From positions 6,911,501 through 6,975,500 of the forward strand of contig JAWNZC010000337.1 of assembly GCA_035771165.1 (NCBI GenBank): a stretch of DNA of 64,000 bases. The letters run 5' to 3'. A program made the position numbers and the translations under genes. The stretch comes from Paragorgia papillata (Eukaryota > Cnidaria > Anthozoa > Scleralcyonacea > Coralliidae). The notes under the pieces are model-generated. The model made no database searches. It had not been told where the DNA came from and was given only the letters and a program-made list of their open reading frames with translations. Position 1 is the first letter of the stretch, and every line of letters begins with the position of its first letter. Positions 10,171 through 21,843 of the stretch are shown here, piece after piece.

Positions 10171-13117
10171 AAAGGAAACAGCAGGAAAATCAAGCAATTT
10201 TTAACATAAAGTAGGATTTTCAGAAAGCTCGAGAATACAGTCAGGGTCACAGTTTAATAACATAAATGCATTCAGTTTAATTGGCGTGGGACGAATTTAA
10301 AATTCACGAGATTGTGTTTTCCTAAAAATTAACCACAAGATCATCGTTGCAGTGATTAAGAACGGTTAAGTAGAACATCGACAAGACAAGACTTTATTTT
10401 TAATACCATAATTTTGCATTGAGTAATTTAGATAGATGTGTTGGTACATATAGATAGGTATAAGCTAACTGTAATAAGCAAAAAGGCTAGACTGGACAGT
10501 TAGCTAGGCACAATAAAGTCAACGTAAATAGCTTTGATTGCTTATCCGTACTAAAAGCACAGCGGTGTAGAATCCAATATTTCAGTTAAGATATATAATT
10601 ATATAGCGGCGCGCAATATTAGATATTAAAGGCTGCCGTTTATTTAAAAGGTTAAAACCTTAACCCTAGAGTCGTTTACTCGCACGTCATATGCACAATT
10701 AGCAGTATTCTAAACGGCAAACTTTGCTACAAAATCATCGTCAATGACTTTGCAATATCGCTCAAAATATTAAAATTCCACCCATATACCGGGCTATGCA
10801 GCTTCCAAACAAACGGCAATCGAAACATATTTCCAAATCAAAAACACAAACCAGAGACAAAGTACACAACACATATCAAAATTTTAAAAACACATTCCAA
10901 AAGCAAAACACACATTTACTTTCGGTGTAGAGTTGACGAACTCTTTAATTTTTCTAACATTTCTCATACCTCAAAGGTAAAATGCAGTAGCTCTGACGAA
11001 TGATAATTTTATTTTGTACAGAGAGCTCCACTGAAAAGCACCGTATGGAGATGTAGACCGCCTGTAGAAAGATTTGAATTATTATTATTATTATATATAA
11101 TTATTATTATTAATATTATTATTAATGCGTTTCTATATAGTCATAGCGTATGAACCACTATAGGGTACCATTTTGACGTCATGTGCAAGAGGTCAATCTA
11201 TAAACTACATTGCGCCATAAAAATATATTAACTACAGTTGTGCAGTATAGATTGCATGCATAGAAAGTAAAAGTCAAACTGTACAAATCAAAAAGGATAT
11301 TTAAACTTTGGTATTTGGTAAAAGTAGTCTCTGGACGTACACATAGGACTTGTTGCACATGCAATCTTTGTGTTAATGGCGGCTTTATAAGAAAAAACTC
11401 TGGAAAATCAGATTATTTTATTCCAAAGCATTTTGCAGTGTAAGTTTGTTCTTCATCCAAGTTCCTAGTTTCCGCCGAAATCTTTATTATAGTAAATTCA
11501 GAAACTCTAATTTGCATTAAATTTACATGTTACAACAAATGTAAACGTAATTTGTCCAAATACAAATGCTGTAAACGTTTTCACTGAATTATCAGCACTG
11601 AAGCTGAATAAAGAACTAGCTAGAATGAGGCACAAATCTACACCGCGAAACGTTTTAGGGAGAAAAATAGAATTTTTGTAGATTTTTCTTATCGAGTCAC
11701 CTTAAGCAAACCATAAGTTGAGTTATGGCCATTATTTTATATTTCAGCTTTTCAGCTGCAGTAGTAGCTTAGCTCTATAGACGATTTTATTCAGCACAGG
11801 GAGAGGTCCAGGCCTCAAAGTGTTAACGCTGCTTTAAAAAAGCCAACGAATTTGAGATCTTGAAGTATTAACAATTAGAAATGCTATATATATCAAAGTT
11901 CGAAACAAAATTTTGCGTAGTTTAATTAATAAATTATTCAGCCAACTGAAAATATTAAAAATACCCAAAACTGTAACAAACATCTAATGGAAATAGACAG
12001 GATCAATATCAACACAAGTCCTTATAATGAAAGATCCAGCTACATAAATATTAATTTGCAACAATGAAAATTTTAGACTTTGAAGTAAAGTATCCTCTTC
12101 TCTTATTCGTGTTGTTTTGTATGCGTTTTTTATATTCTTTTCCTTTTTGTAAATGGTCGATAGGTGAATTAACGATTTCACTAGTGGTCCTTTAAAGTCG
12201 TCTTTCCAAGGAACAGAAACAAAAGTCGCGTACGCAACTTTGTTTTTTTTTCTCTTTCTTCTCATATACATATGTCAGCTATGGGGTAAAACTAATTAGA
12301 AATCCATAGTTTTTATTAAAGAAATTTTGTTTGCGCGACTTTTTTACTCAGTGGAACACTGGCAACTCTGCATGATTTCGATCACTTATACTATTTTCAA
12401 TCAACAGAATTGGAGAAAGGATTAAAGAACTACATTTTAAAAACTCTATATTTTCTACTCATAGCGATCCGGTTTAATCCTATAGAACATATTAACATGC
12501 AGAAAATGAACATTTTTGGAAATATTTAAGAAAAGGTTGTATATCTAAGAAATATCTGGCAAATATATGTTGTTTTACTCAATGTGTATGTTACTGTGGA
12601 AAACCGTTACACTGCCGACGTAACATTTTTAAGCGTTCAAAGCAATAATTTTGTTGGATGAAATTAGTCACACAGTGGACTATATCAATATGTTAGTTGA
12701 CATGCAATTGCAGTTCTAATTCTATAATTTCAGGCGACGGACGAAAACTATTACTAGTTCGACATAGTAATTTTCATCAAATTCCGTGCAAGTGCGAGTC
12801 GAGAAAAACCTTACCAGAAATAGAAAAAACTCGCGTGACAATTCGTGTGTGCAAGAATGTTTACCAATCAAGGCCATCAAAATGGCATGACTATGCAAGC
12901 TGCTGACGCCATCTTGCGCCATTACGCGTGCGATGCGCGTGAAATGCTGACGCCATCAAAAAATTACAAATTTCTAAAAGAAAACCAGTGTATTTCGGTA
13001 TTTTATCCGGTGACCTATGCTGAAATTTTGAACGATGTTCTCTATCGCAAAAAGCTTCTTTTACACCAAAAATTTAAAAAATCTGTAATGCCAAAAAAAT
13101 ATTGGCATTACAAATAA
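10171..13117. other. Intergenic, no gene recognised
   Basis: There is a possible minus-strand retroelement 3' end near 10381-10480: on that strand it ends AATAAAGTCTTGTCTTGTC. A small (ATT)n run is at 11077-11125. No conserved coding frame was seen. Confidence 0.4.
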
Positions 13118-13390
13118 TGGAAGAAAATTTGACGCAAATGACAATTGACAAACATTTTTGCGATATAAGAATGTTCACATTCTTTCATTCGTTACATGTT
13201 TTTGAAGCAAGCCGCAAGAACGAGAAACGTACGATATTTCAGTTTCTCGTAATGATTTTTATTGAAAAATATTGGCATTAGTTGGGGTTTTTTAATCTTT
13301 CTATTGATTGTTTATGCTTATGTTGTTAGAAAAAAGTCTGCAAGAAAAATAATTGGGGGTCACCGTACGTATTTTTCAGATACACGAGGT
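13118..13390. mobile_element. Partial inverted copy of the 'GGTAATTCCTCAG' MITE
   Basis: Words such as CGAGAAACGTACGATATTTC and ATGGAAGAAAATTTGACGC are the reverse complement of 16380-16505 in copy 2. No clear terminal repeats remain, so this is a fragment. Confidence 0.65.
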
Positions 13391-13830
13391 AATTGATTTT
13401 GAAGGGAATTTGTTACGTCTGTGTTGCCATAGCAACTGAATCAATGTTAACAAAAATAACGGATTCAAAATCAGACATATTAATTTATCTATATAAAACA
13501 GTATGTGTCGAATGAAGCTTAAACATGCAAAATTTGACAGTGTCAAACTGATATACATCTAAATTTTAAAAATTGTATCGAGCCAAATTAAGTAAATAAA
13601 AATTTCAAAGTTAACATAAATGAGTTATATTAAAATAGCACCGCCGTTTATTTATGCAATTAGCCAATTACAGTATCTATTAAATCATAGGAAAGGTTCG
13701 TTCTATTCCACCAGTAAGCTTTCAGCATGACGTATTATGTTGTAATGACAATATATTAAGTACGATCTCCTCATTGATCACCTCTATGTAAGTTCTTATA
13801 ATCCATCGAGTTTTGATCATCGAAAGAATT

Positions 13831-14838
13831 ATGTCTTCTGAGAGTCTTGTTGGAAACAACACGTCGTTTTGTCCGAGCATAAACTACTTCACCAGTAATC
13901 CGGCAGCAAAGCTATCGTTGGTCATACTCTCTTTTCTTATTATTACTACAATCTTCCTGGGAAATTATCTCGTCTTATTAGCAGCATGGCGTACAAAGAG
14001 TCTCCGTAAGCAAGGGAGATTGTACTTGGTGTCTTTGGCTGTGGCTGATGCGTTCGTTGGATTGTTAATTTTCCCTCTACGACTTTATCAATACTTACAA
14101 CAATCTAACTTTACGGTGACTATAACGACTGTCTATCTTTGGTTTGATATTTTCTGCGCAACAATCTCCATTATCACGCTCACAGTTATCAGTGTTGATC
14201 GTTGGTTCAAAATATCCCATCCGTTTCGCTACAATAGCATTATAACAACTCGCAAGTGTGCTGTTGTAATCGCTATCGTTTGGTTCTATTCTGGTATATT
14301 TGCCATGCTTGGAGTAATTCCATTTAAGGAAGAAAAAAGAATACTTGTTTCGGGACCAAGTTGTGCCAAGATGAGTAACATTGATTTCTATTACTCCATA
14401 CTCTCCTTCGCATTATCCTTTGTTATTCCTTGCGTCATCTTGTGCGTCACATATATCCTAATCTTCTATGCAGCGTACCACCGAAGAAGGTTACGTATAA
14501 ACCAGCACAACACAGCCAATCCTCACGAACTGCGTACTTTCTTGAAAGATATAAAAAATGCCAGAACTTTATTAACCATTATCTTCATGTTTTTACTCTG
14601 CTGGGGTCCATTCTACATCACGATTTTTCTTCTAAATAACTTCCAGCTATTTCAGAATATTTTAAGCAACCCAATTATTGGTTTTGTAGTAGTAATTGTT
14701 CTTCCTTTTGGTAATAGTTGTTGTAATCCGGTTATCTATGCTTTTGGCGACAAAGAATACCAGCGGGCTTTTAAGAAGATTTTTAAAAACGGGATTTTAT
14801 TTCAAAACCCAAACTCTTCGTTACACGCGTCTCATTAG
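13831..14838 (+). CDS. Rhodopsin-class GPCR, aminergic-like, single exon
   Basis: This is a 335-residue seven-helix plasma-membrane receptor. Translation should start at the ATG at 13831; six further in-frame codons upstream begin with TTG, not a normal eukaryotic start. The N-terminus has an NNTS glycosylation site. Visible family marks are GNYLV in helix 1, LAVAD in helix 2, DRW in place of DRY after helix 3, CWGPF in helix 6 and NPVIY in helix 7. Counting back from DRW, Asp falls at 3.32 (WFDIF). Counting back from the helix 5 Pro, Ser falls at 5.42 and 5.46. These are amine-contact positions in monoamine receptors. The usual Cys at 3.25 is Thr, though an extracellular-loop-2 Cys (GPSCAK) is present. 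Trp7.40 and Tyr7.43 are absent. The ligand is therefore unproven. Intronless receptors of this class are common in cnidarians. Confidence 0.93.
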   Translation: MSSESLVGNNTSFCPSINYFTSNPAAKLSLVILSFLIITTIFLGNYLVLLAAWRTKSLRKQGRLYLVSLAVADAFVGLLIFPLRLYQYLQQSNFTVTITTVYLWFDIFCATISIITLTVISVDRWFKISHPFRYNSIITTRKCAVVIAIVWFYSGIFAMLGVIPFKEEKRILVSGPSCAKMSNIDFYYSILSFALSFVIPCVILCVTYILIFYAAYHRRRLRINQHNTANPHELRTFLKDIKNARTLLTIIFMFLLCWGPFYITIFLLNNFQLFQNILSNPIIGFVVVIVLPFGNSCCNPVIYAFGDKEYQRAFKKIFKNGILFQNPNSSLHASH

Positions 14839-14913
14839 TCGCCGCGTGACTTTAATTTAAGCTTTCAAGCATGTACAACATCAGTATTTACGATCATACC
14901 GAACTTTAATGCC

Positions 14914-14919
14914 ATTAAA
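14914..14919 (+). terminator. Possible polyadenylation signal of the GPCR
   Basis: ATTAAA, 76 bp after the receptor stop codon, is the nearest plausible signal. No cleavage site can be read from sequence alone. Confidence 0.35.
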
Positions 14920-14970
14920 TATATAGTAATTAAAAATGCTCAGTAATTAAAAGTGCATGTGCTGCGTAGA

Positions 14971-15105
14971 GGCTAGTTTCCGCTCAGGAAAATCTTCCGA
15001 AGGATAGGAATGGACAGGAAAGTTCCGAGCGAGAGCTCACAAGACAAAGAAAACTTCCCTGTCCGTTCCGGTCCTGCGGAAGATTTTCCTGAGTGGAAAG
15101 TAGCC
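14971..15105. mobile_element. Short palindromic MITE
   Basis: GGCTAGTTTCCGCTCAGGAA at the left and its near-complement ending TGGAAAGTAGCC at the right form a 135-bp foldback. It lies about 130 bp downstream of the receptor stop codon. Confidence 0.75.
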
Positions 15106-15115
15106 TTAAGGTGGC

Positions 15116-15759
15116 TCCATACAGTTTCTTGAAAAATGGAAAATACAAGTTTGAGAGTCCAAAACACGTGCATAAACAATTCGGAAAAAGAATAAAACTA
15201 AATGTTATGCATAGTTGAACAGTCTGACATTCCAAAACTGTTTTGTTGCTATGGCAACAATGACGTTTCAAAATGGCTGCAAATTACCCTTCAAACTAAT
15301 TTAATTCGAAAAAAACTTTGGTGACCCCCAATTTTTTTCTCATTAAAACTTTTCTTGATGTATGAGTAATCAGTAGGCCGATTTAAAAAAAATTCTGTAG
15401 AACGAATAATTTCTTTTCCGGAAAAATCATGTTTGCTAATTTTTAAAAAATTTCGTTCTACAGAATTTTTTTAAAATCGGCCTATTGATTACTCATACTT
15501 CAAGAAAAGTTTTAAAGAAAAAAAAATTGGGGGTCACCAAAGTTTTTTTCGAATTAAACTAGTTTGAAGGGTAACTGGCAGCCATTTTGAAACGTCATTG
15601 TTGCCATAGCAACAACTGTTGCTATTTATTTGGCAACAGTTTTTGATTGTCAGACTGTTTAACTATGCATAACATTTAGTTTGTCTTTTTCCAAATTGTT
15701 TAATCACGTGTTTCGGACTCTCAAACTTGTATTTTCCATTTTTCAAGAAACTGTATGGA
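15116..15759. mobile_element. 640-bp near-complete hairpin element
   Basis: The two halves are reverse complements over almost their whole length, with an axis near 15435. They start TCCATACAGTTTCTTG and end CAAGAAACTGTATGGA. Each arm contains GTGACCCCCAATTTTTTT or its complement and TTGTTGCCATAGCAAC-like words. Non-coding. Confidence 0.85.
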
Positions 15760-15780
15760 ATACTATATAATTGGGAAAAT

Positions 15781-16018
15781 AGCACGGGTGGCACAAGTCG
15801 TTAGCGCGCTGCCTCTCGCCACCGAAGTTAAGCCTGCGGTCGGCATACACATATACATATAATTATTGCTGCCACCCCTCAGATAAGCTTTGGATTTTCA
15901 TGCATGTGGGCTATATACCCAGTCCGCTTTTTCGGGCGATGTCTGAACTACATGATTTTCGTCTTCTTGTGTTACGTCGTGTTTATAATTGCTCGTAAGC
16001 TGTTTCGCGAGCTTTCCT
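15781..16018 (+). repeat. Degenerate 5S-derived SINE head, copy D
   Basis: AGCACGGGTGGCAC, CTGCCTCTCGCC and AAGTTAAGCC match the head of copy A. The 5S box C region is replaced by unrelated sequence. It abuts the next MITE. Confidence 0.55.
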
Positions 16019-16799
16019 CCAAGGTAATTCCTCAGTTTTGCACTGCACAGCTTTTCTGCGCATAATTCTGCAACACAAATTCAAGATGTATCTAAGTGTT
16101 AGTGACGAAAATACATAAAAATGTCACTAAGGAGGTTAAATCAGGCACTAATAACTTTGACAAATAGATACTAACTTAAGCTTTGGTTATTGGAAAAAAT
16201 TAAAAGGTTGCTGCGTGGTTTCGTATATAGATGAAATGATAGGTAAACCCTCCATGTTCAAGCTTTCATCTTCTGTAGCTCACGAAGACACTCGGTGACC
16301 CCACGTTTTTTCAATTATTTATTTCCTCCACCAGCTCTACAGCATATATGAAATAGAGAAAAAATCATTTCGAGAATTTGAAATATCGTACGTTTCTCGT
16401 TCTTACGGCTTCAAAAAAACATGTAAAAAGAAAGAATGTGGACATGCTTATATCGCAAAAATGTTTGTCAATTGTCATTTGCGTCAAATTTTCTTCCATT
16501 ATTTGTTGCCACTAAATAGTTCATAGATAGGTGCATCTAAAATATTAAATATTTTTCCACTAAGTATAAATTAAGTGCTTTTAAGAAGGATTTTTCAAGA
16601 TAACAAGACGAAATCAAGAGTTAGCCAAAATGCCTACAAATTTGGAAAACATCATGGTTTACTGGCAGCTGTATTTTCTAAACGATTTCGGTGACCCCAA
16701 CTTTTTTTGTTATTTTACTATAAACATATCATAAACTTTAATACTTGTGAGTTTCAGCAACTTTTCATTTCTGGAAGAATTACTGAGGAATTACCTTAA
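16019..16799. mobile_element. MITE family 'GGTAATTCCTCAG', copy 2
   Basis: It is bounded by AAGGTAATTCCTCAG and ACTGAGGAATTACCTTAA. The interior is collinear with copy 1 (9514-10170), with an additional internal segment TTTGTTGCCACTAAATAG that copy 3 shares. Non-coding. Confidence 0.85.
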
Positions 16800-17458
16800 G
16801 CGTGAGTTATTTAAATGCTAAGTATTCCGTGGTCAAATGCTCTTTAATGAGTCAACCTTTATCGCCATGCGATTACCGTATTCTACTAAATTCAAGTGGA
16901 ACTCGACTGAAAATATTCAATGATAGTAATTTGTTTATTATGAGTACTGCATGAGATTGGTGATTTACAGCACTCTTTCTCACATTGTTTACAAAATAAA
17001 CGAGTTACTTATATAAAGAGTATAGTTCTTCCTAGAATAATGCACAAAGACGTCCTTCTTCAAAATAACACTTTCTCTGGTTCTTCGAGAGTTTATACAG
17101 CTAATAACAAGACGTTAACGAAACGTTGACAATAGAGTTCCTCACCATTGCCGACAAACGTAACGAAAATGTTGCTGAAGAGAACATTAGGACGGAAAAC
17201 TGCTGGCCAATGACACAAAAAAGCCAATGACAACGCTCATAGGTTATTTATATTATTTTAAGTTTGATCTTTGATATCTTTGTGTGATTTCGTTTTTTTG
17301 TCAACAACCGTTTATTAAGTTTATAATAAAGTTTATTTCTATTAAATAGCTGCGCAGTATCTCTAGCCCATATGGTTATTTTGCGCAGCTATTATACTCT
17401 GAACAATTTAATTTCTATTTGTTATTCACTGATTACTCTACTTGCAAATAAGCACTAC

Positions 17459-17511
<53 letters not shown>
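17459..17511. repeat. (ATT)n microsatellite
   Basis: A pure trinucleotide run abuts the 5' side of a LINE remnant. Confidence 0.95.
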
Positions 17512-17513
<2 letters not shown>

Positions 17514-17514
<1 letters not shown>

Positions 17515-17968
17515 TCTCTATATCCTTGAACTCTCCGTCGGATATGAATCTAATCTCCAAACTAACGTTGATCGCAAAAGAGCAAGATACAGGGATGTAA
17601 TTACACAGCAAAAGGAACATTTTAAAACTGTCAAATTTGTAAATTTATCAATCAGTTCCTTAGGTGTTTTCTCAAAAGAATGTCGTACCTTTTTGGAGAT
17701 GTTAAACGATCTAGGTCTTGATAAAAATCACCAAAATTTTTGCATTAAGAAAATAATGTCTATCGCCATTAGAACAACATACTATATATTTTGTTGTAGA
17801 AACAAGGCTTGGACAAATCCGGACTTAATGAACATTTGAAGATACATTTTACATTCAAATTTTTCTATATAGTTGTAAACAATAAATAGGTTCAAGTAGT
17901 CAATTATAAATTACCTTAATTAGTGAGATTTATAATTGTATATATATATAAAAGTATTTCAATAAAGT
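17514..17968 (+). pseudogene. 5'-truncated LINE: C-terminal coding remnant and 3' UTR
   Basis: The open frame to the stop at 17839 reads KFVNLSISSLGVFSKE, LGLDKN, IAIRTTYYIFCCRNKAW and NPDLMNI. I recognise this as the C-terminal end of a reverse-transcriptase polyprotein common in cnidarian genomes; that is family memory, not a search. The upstream reverse transcriptase is missing. A short 3' UTR with AATAAAG near 17960 leads directly into a long (ATT)n array. A Met-initiated frame extending left through the microsatellite is an artefact. Confidence 0.65.
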
Positions 17969-17969
17969 T

Positions 17970-18199
<230 letters not shown>

Positions 18200-18589
18200 A
18201 ATAAGGGTACGAATAAAGAATTTAATTTCATTTTCACTAGAGAAAAAATCGTATAACCGAGCAGAAAGCGGATACGATACTTTTCCACTAATGAAGAAAT
18301 ATCGTATCGCCAATGAGAGACAACGAGTTTTATTATTCGATTTATTTTTATCTTCGCTTTAATTGGTTAAGGGACCACTACGTCACCTGCAAATAACTGC
18401 CTACAAATAACAGTCTGCTCATGCGTATTAGCCGGAAATGTTGTTTCGCAGCAAATATTATTCTACTCATGCATGCGCGTTACACTCAATTTCGGCACAC
18501 GTAAATCGCTCGTTCAGCCAAGCTGGAAAGAAATGAATGGACATAATTACAGGTAAACAATGTCAAATAAAAAATAAATCGAATAATAA

Positions 18590-18741
18590 AACAATTATTG
18601 AACTCGGTTTTCACAAAATATCGTGATTTGTCAGTGTCTCGCAGTTCAGTTATTTGCTTCTGCCTTCGGCATCGGCAAATAACCGATCTGCTCGCCACTG
18701 ACAAATCACGATATTTTGCTCAACTTCGTCCAATAATTGTT
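18590..18741. mobile_element. Palindromic MITE
   Basis: AAATATCGTGATTTGTCAGT and its complement ACTGACAAATCACGATATTT face each other around a GC-rich centre (GCCTTCGGCATCGGC). The outer ends AACAATTATTG and CAATAATTGTT are also complementary. Confidence 0.8.
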
Positions 18742-19550
18742 AATTATTGGTCTTATGATTATTGCACGGAAATCTTAGTTTTTATATAACAATTACCGTT
18801 ACTCATACTTTTACACCAGCTATTATTTAATTACTATTTCATTGACAAACTTTGAATGATTTACAGATTTTTATTTCTAAGTGCATTTGTTGTAAAATAT
18901 CTGTTAGTTTACAATCTAAGTCATGTACTTTTTTTGACATCACGAAATATATATATATATATATATATACAGGTTTTTTAATAAAGGAAATTCTTAAATT
19001 GTTAAAAGCACATGTAATATCGCTACTACCTTGTGCTGTATACCGCTAAATTACCCACGGCACGGCAAAAGTCTATTCTGGTTTACAACCAATCGTAAAT
19101 CGTGTTTCGGTAAGTGTTCAACGACATTATAATATCATCAGCACGTTTACACGAAGGACAACCGAATTTTGCAAATGGTAATGTACTACCACACATTGAA
19201 ATTATCTTATTTGTAAGACTAGAACAGTTTATAGTTGATTCACTGATTTCTGTCCGATGAATATTGGACACAGATATCGAAAAACAGCAATAAACATGGC
19301 AAAAAGAAGAAAAACATGATTTGCTTCCTAGGTTAAAATCAACCTTTAATCGGCAATTTTCCAAAAGAGTTGAAGACTGGTGACGGGTTAAGAACGCTAG
19401 GGTAGTCGGGATAATTTGGAGGGACAGATTTCGTGCTTGGTAGCGTAAGCACAATGAAACTGTCCCTTCAAACTATCTCAAGAACACTCGATGCTCTTTA
19501 CCAGGTTTACCTCTTTTCGGCAATGGCCAATTGTATGGTACATAATTAAC
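18742..19550. other. Intergenic, no gene recognised
   Basis: There is a short (AT)n run at 18949-18969. A cysteine-containing minus-strand frame at 19083-19454 has no recognisable domain and no supporting splice context, so I leave it out as a gene. Confidence 0.4.
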
Positions 19551-19551
19551 T

Positions 19552-19660
19552 ATATTAAATGTACACAATTTGTGGGTTTCACCATGTTTTATTTAAATTC
19601 TAGAATTAAGAATTTAAGTAAAACATGGAGAAACCCACAAATTGTGTACACTTAATGTAT
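19552..19660. mobile_element. Palindromic MITE
   Basis: ATGTACACAATTTGTGGGTT and its complement AACCCACAAATTGTGTACAC flank a short AT-rich loop. Non-coding. Confidence 0.8.
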
Positions 19661-19923
19661 TAATCGCCATGCAAAGCTTCAAACAATATAATTATAACTA
19701 CAGTTAAAATTGTAAACACCAGCTAGCAACTTATACATTGATTTTCTTTTTTCAATTTTCATTTCTATTGTCCAATATTCATGTAAGCTTTGCAATATTC
19801 CTCTGGCCGAGGAAGCAGTGAATCAACTATAATCTTTGCATGGCAGGGGAATCGCACTTCATTATCTTACAACATGGTATCTTATAGTTATTGCGTTTTA
19901 GTTTTCGATTTTCTATCAAAATA

Positions 19924-20182
19924 TACAGTCGTTGGCACCTAAGCGTGTACACCGCCCGTCAAAACATGTTTTATGTCAACGTCAAAGTTAAATGTTTACC
20001 TTGGAAACGTATTAGGTTTTCATCCAATACATTCGAACCAATACATTATTGTCACATGAATGTGCCCTTAGCCAACCACGTCTCGCCAATCCCACGGTGT
20101 TGATTTCAAAACGGTTAACTTTGGCTTAAATTTAGAACATGTTTTGACGGGCGGTGTACACGCTCAGGTGCCAACGACTGTA
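19924..20182. mobile_element. TA-flanked MITE (Tc1/mariner type)
   Basis: The ends CAGTCGTTGGCACC and GGTGCCAACGACTG are bordered by TA. The inner arm ACACCGCCCGTCAAAACATG is also repeated in inverse. The length is about 255 bp and it is non-coding. Confidence 0.85.
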
Positions 20183-21843
20183 TACGGTTCGGGGTTGCCA
20201 TGGACACAGGATCACGAGCTAAGTCAGCACGCAGTGCCTGATGCCTATTATGCGGCGTTGGGGCAAAAGTATAATGCCATCACCACGAGTGTGTGAATAG
20301 GTGTCGTGCCACAACACTCAAGGAGAACTCTATTTTATCGTTGTATCTCTACTTGATGTCAAAGCTATAGACACGACGGTCAGGTTAGTACTTTGTATGA
20401 TTACCTCGTGAGAAAGGATATAAAAATTCATACAAAACAGTTCCCGTTTTCCTTGCTTAAATACTTAAATACATCAAACCGCAAACACCCTGTTAACGAA
20501 GCGCGGGTTTTGGGGACATCCGCGGAAAGAAATATAGTTACTAAAATTAATAAATTAATAATTGATTACGATTAATATTTTTATGTTCGCAAAATTCACA
20601 TTAAGTTTAAAAAATATCTTTATACGAAACTATATAAATCCTTCTTGGGTTCCACAGTCTAGATCCGTGCGGTTTTACCCGTAAGTACCGGTACCTGACC
20701 AAAGAACTGTTTTCAAAATTCGCTGAATTCACAATAGCTAATATATAGGATGAAAGAAAGATATAGGATGTGTCATACGTCCATGCTATCTGTTAAATTG
20801 GTCATGACCTGCGAAATGAAGAAATGAGAATAAAGACTGTTAAAGACTGGACCTACTTCTAGGGTCAGGCGGTTTCAAAAACAAACAAACAACGAAAACC
20901 GACGCGAAAAAACACCCGATAAAACCGACATAAACGATCTTCCGCTTTGTGCCTTCGTAATCAGCGTCTGCGATACGCTAATGACATATACCGCATTATT
21001 CAAAGATGGCGCCCATAAACATTAACGAAGGAAGAATATTCCTAGAAGACCAACTTTGGCGTGCTCCTTAGTTTGATCCAACTTCTGGGTGTCCGATACA
21101 TTGATATGAATTGTCCGACGAACGATCTGACAGAGCACTACTTGCGCGTTAAATAAATAATTTAAGAATGTATTAAGACTTTTTCTGAATGAGTTTTTCG
21201 GTTTTCGTTTTTCCCCCGGTTTTTCACCGTGCAGGAAACCGGCAAAATCGATCTCTAAATAAAACCGCCGGTTTACCGAAAAATCGCCTCACCCTACCTA
21301 CACTTCACTCTTTCTGGCCGGCATCCGACCCATGCATTTCACTCAGGGAAAACCCACAGACGAAACAGAGTTAACGCCAACGCTTATGCAGGGAGCATTA
21401 TATGTCATCTAGCACACGGTCGTCACTAAATGAGACGACTCAAAAGGACCCTGTGAGTTCTTTCGCAGCCTTTCCCAAAAATGTCGTTAAATTCCAGCAA
21501 GTCTCGATATTTTTTCAATTTTCTGGGTCACCTAACTGCAATAAAACTCTAACCATAGGGTTAGAGTAGTCAGAAATCTGGTTTCTCGACTATCATAAAA
21601 ACGTGATATACCTTATTTCTGCATCTCATACATATACTTTAAATACTGTACTTATTGTTTTTTTGTTGTAACAAAGACGTACTTAAGTTAGAGCCATGCA
21701 CGTTTGATTTTTTGTTGCACTGTTCCGTAGCAATTTAAACACAGTTCATAAATCCAGGCTGAATTGGCTTACTCAGGGTTATATTTTTTGAAATAAAATC
21801 GCCTGGCTCTACCAAACAAATATATAGAAAAGAAAAAGTAGCT
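20183..21843. other. Intergenic 3' of the RhoGEF gene
   Basis: No gene is supported. This stretch would contain the RhoGEF 3' UTR on the minus strand, but I see no clear polyadenylation signal that fixes its end. Confidence 0.4.

Noticed and set aside
9892..10209. 105-residue plus-strand frame
   Set aside because: Lies wholly inside a MITE and is broken in the other copies.
13813..13830. Six extra in-frame codons before the receptor Met
   Set aside because: They begin with TTG, which is not a normal start in animal nuclear genes; the first ATG in frame is at 13831.
19083..19454. 123-residue Cys-containing minus-strand frame
   Set aside because: No recognisable fold, no splice or promoter context, and the other strand is equally unremarkable.
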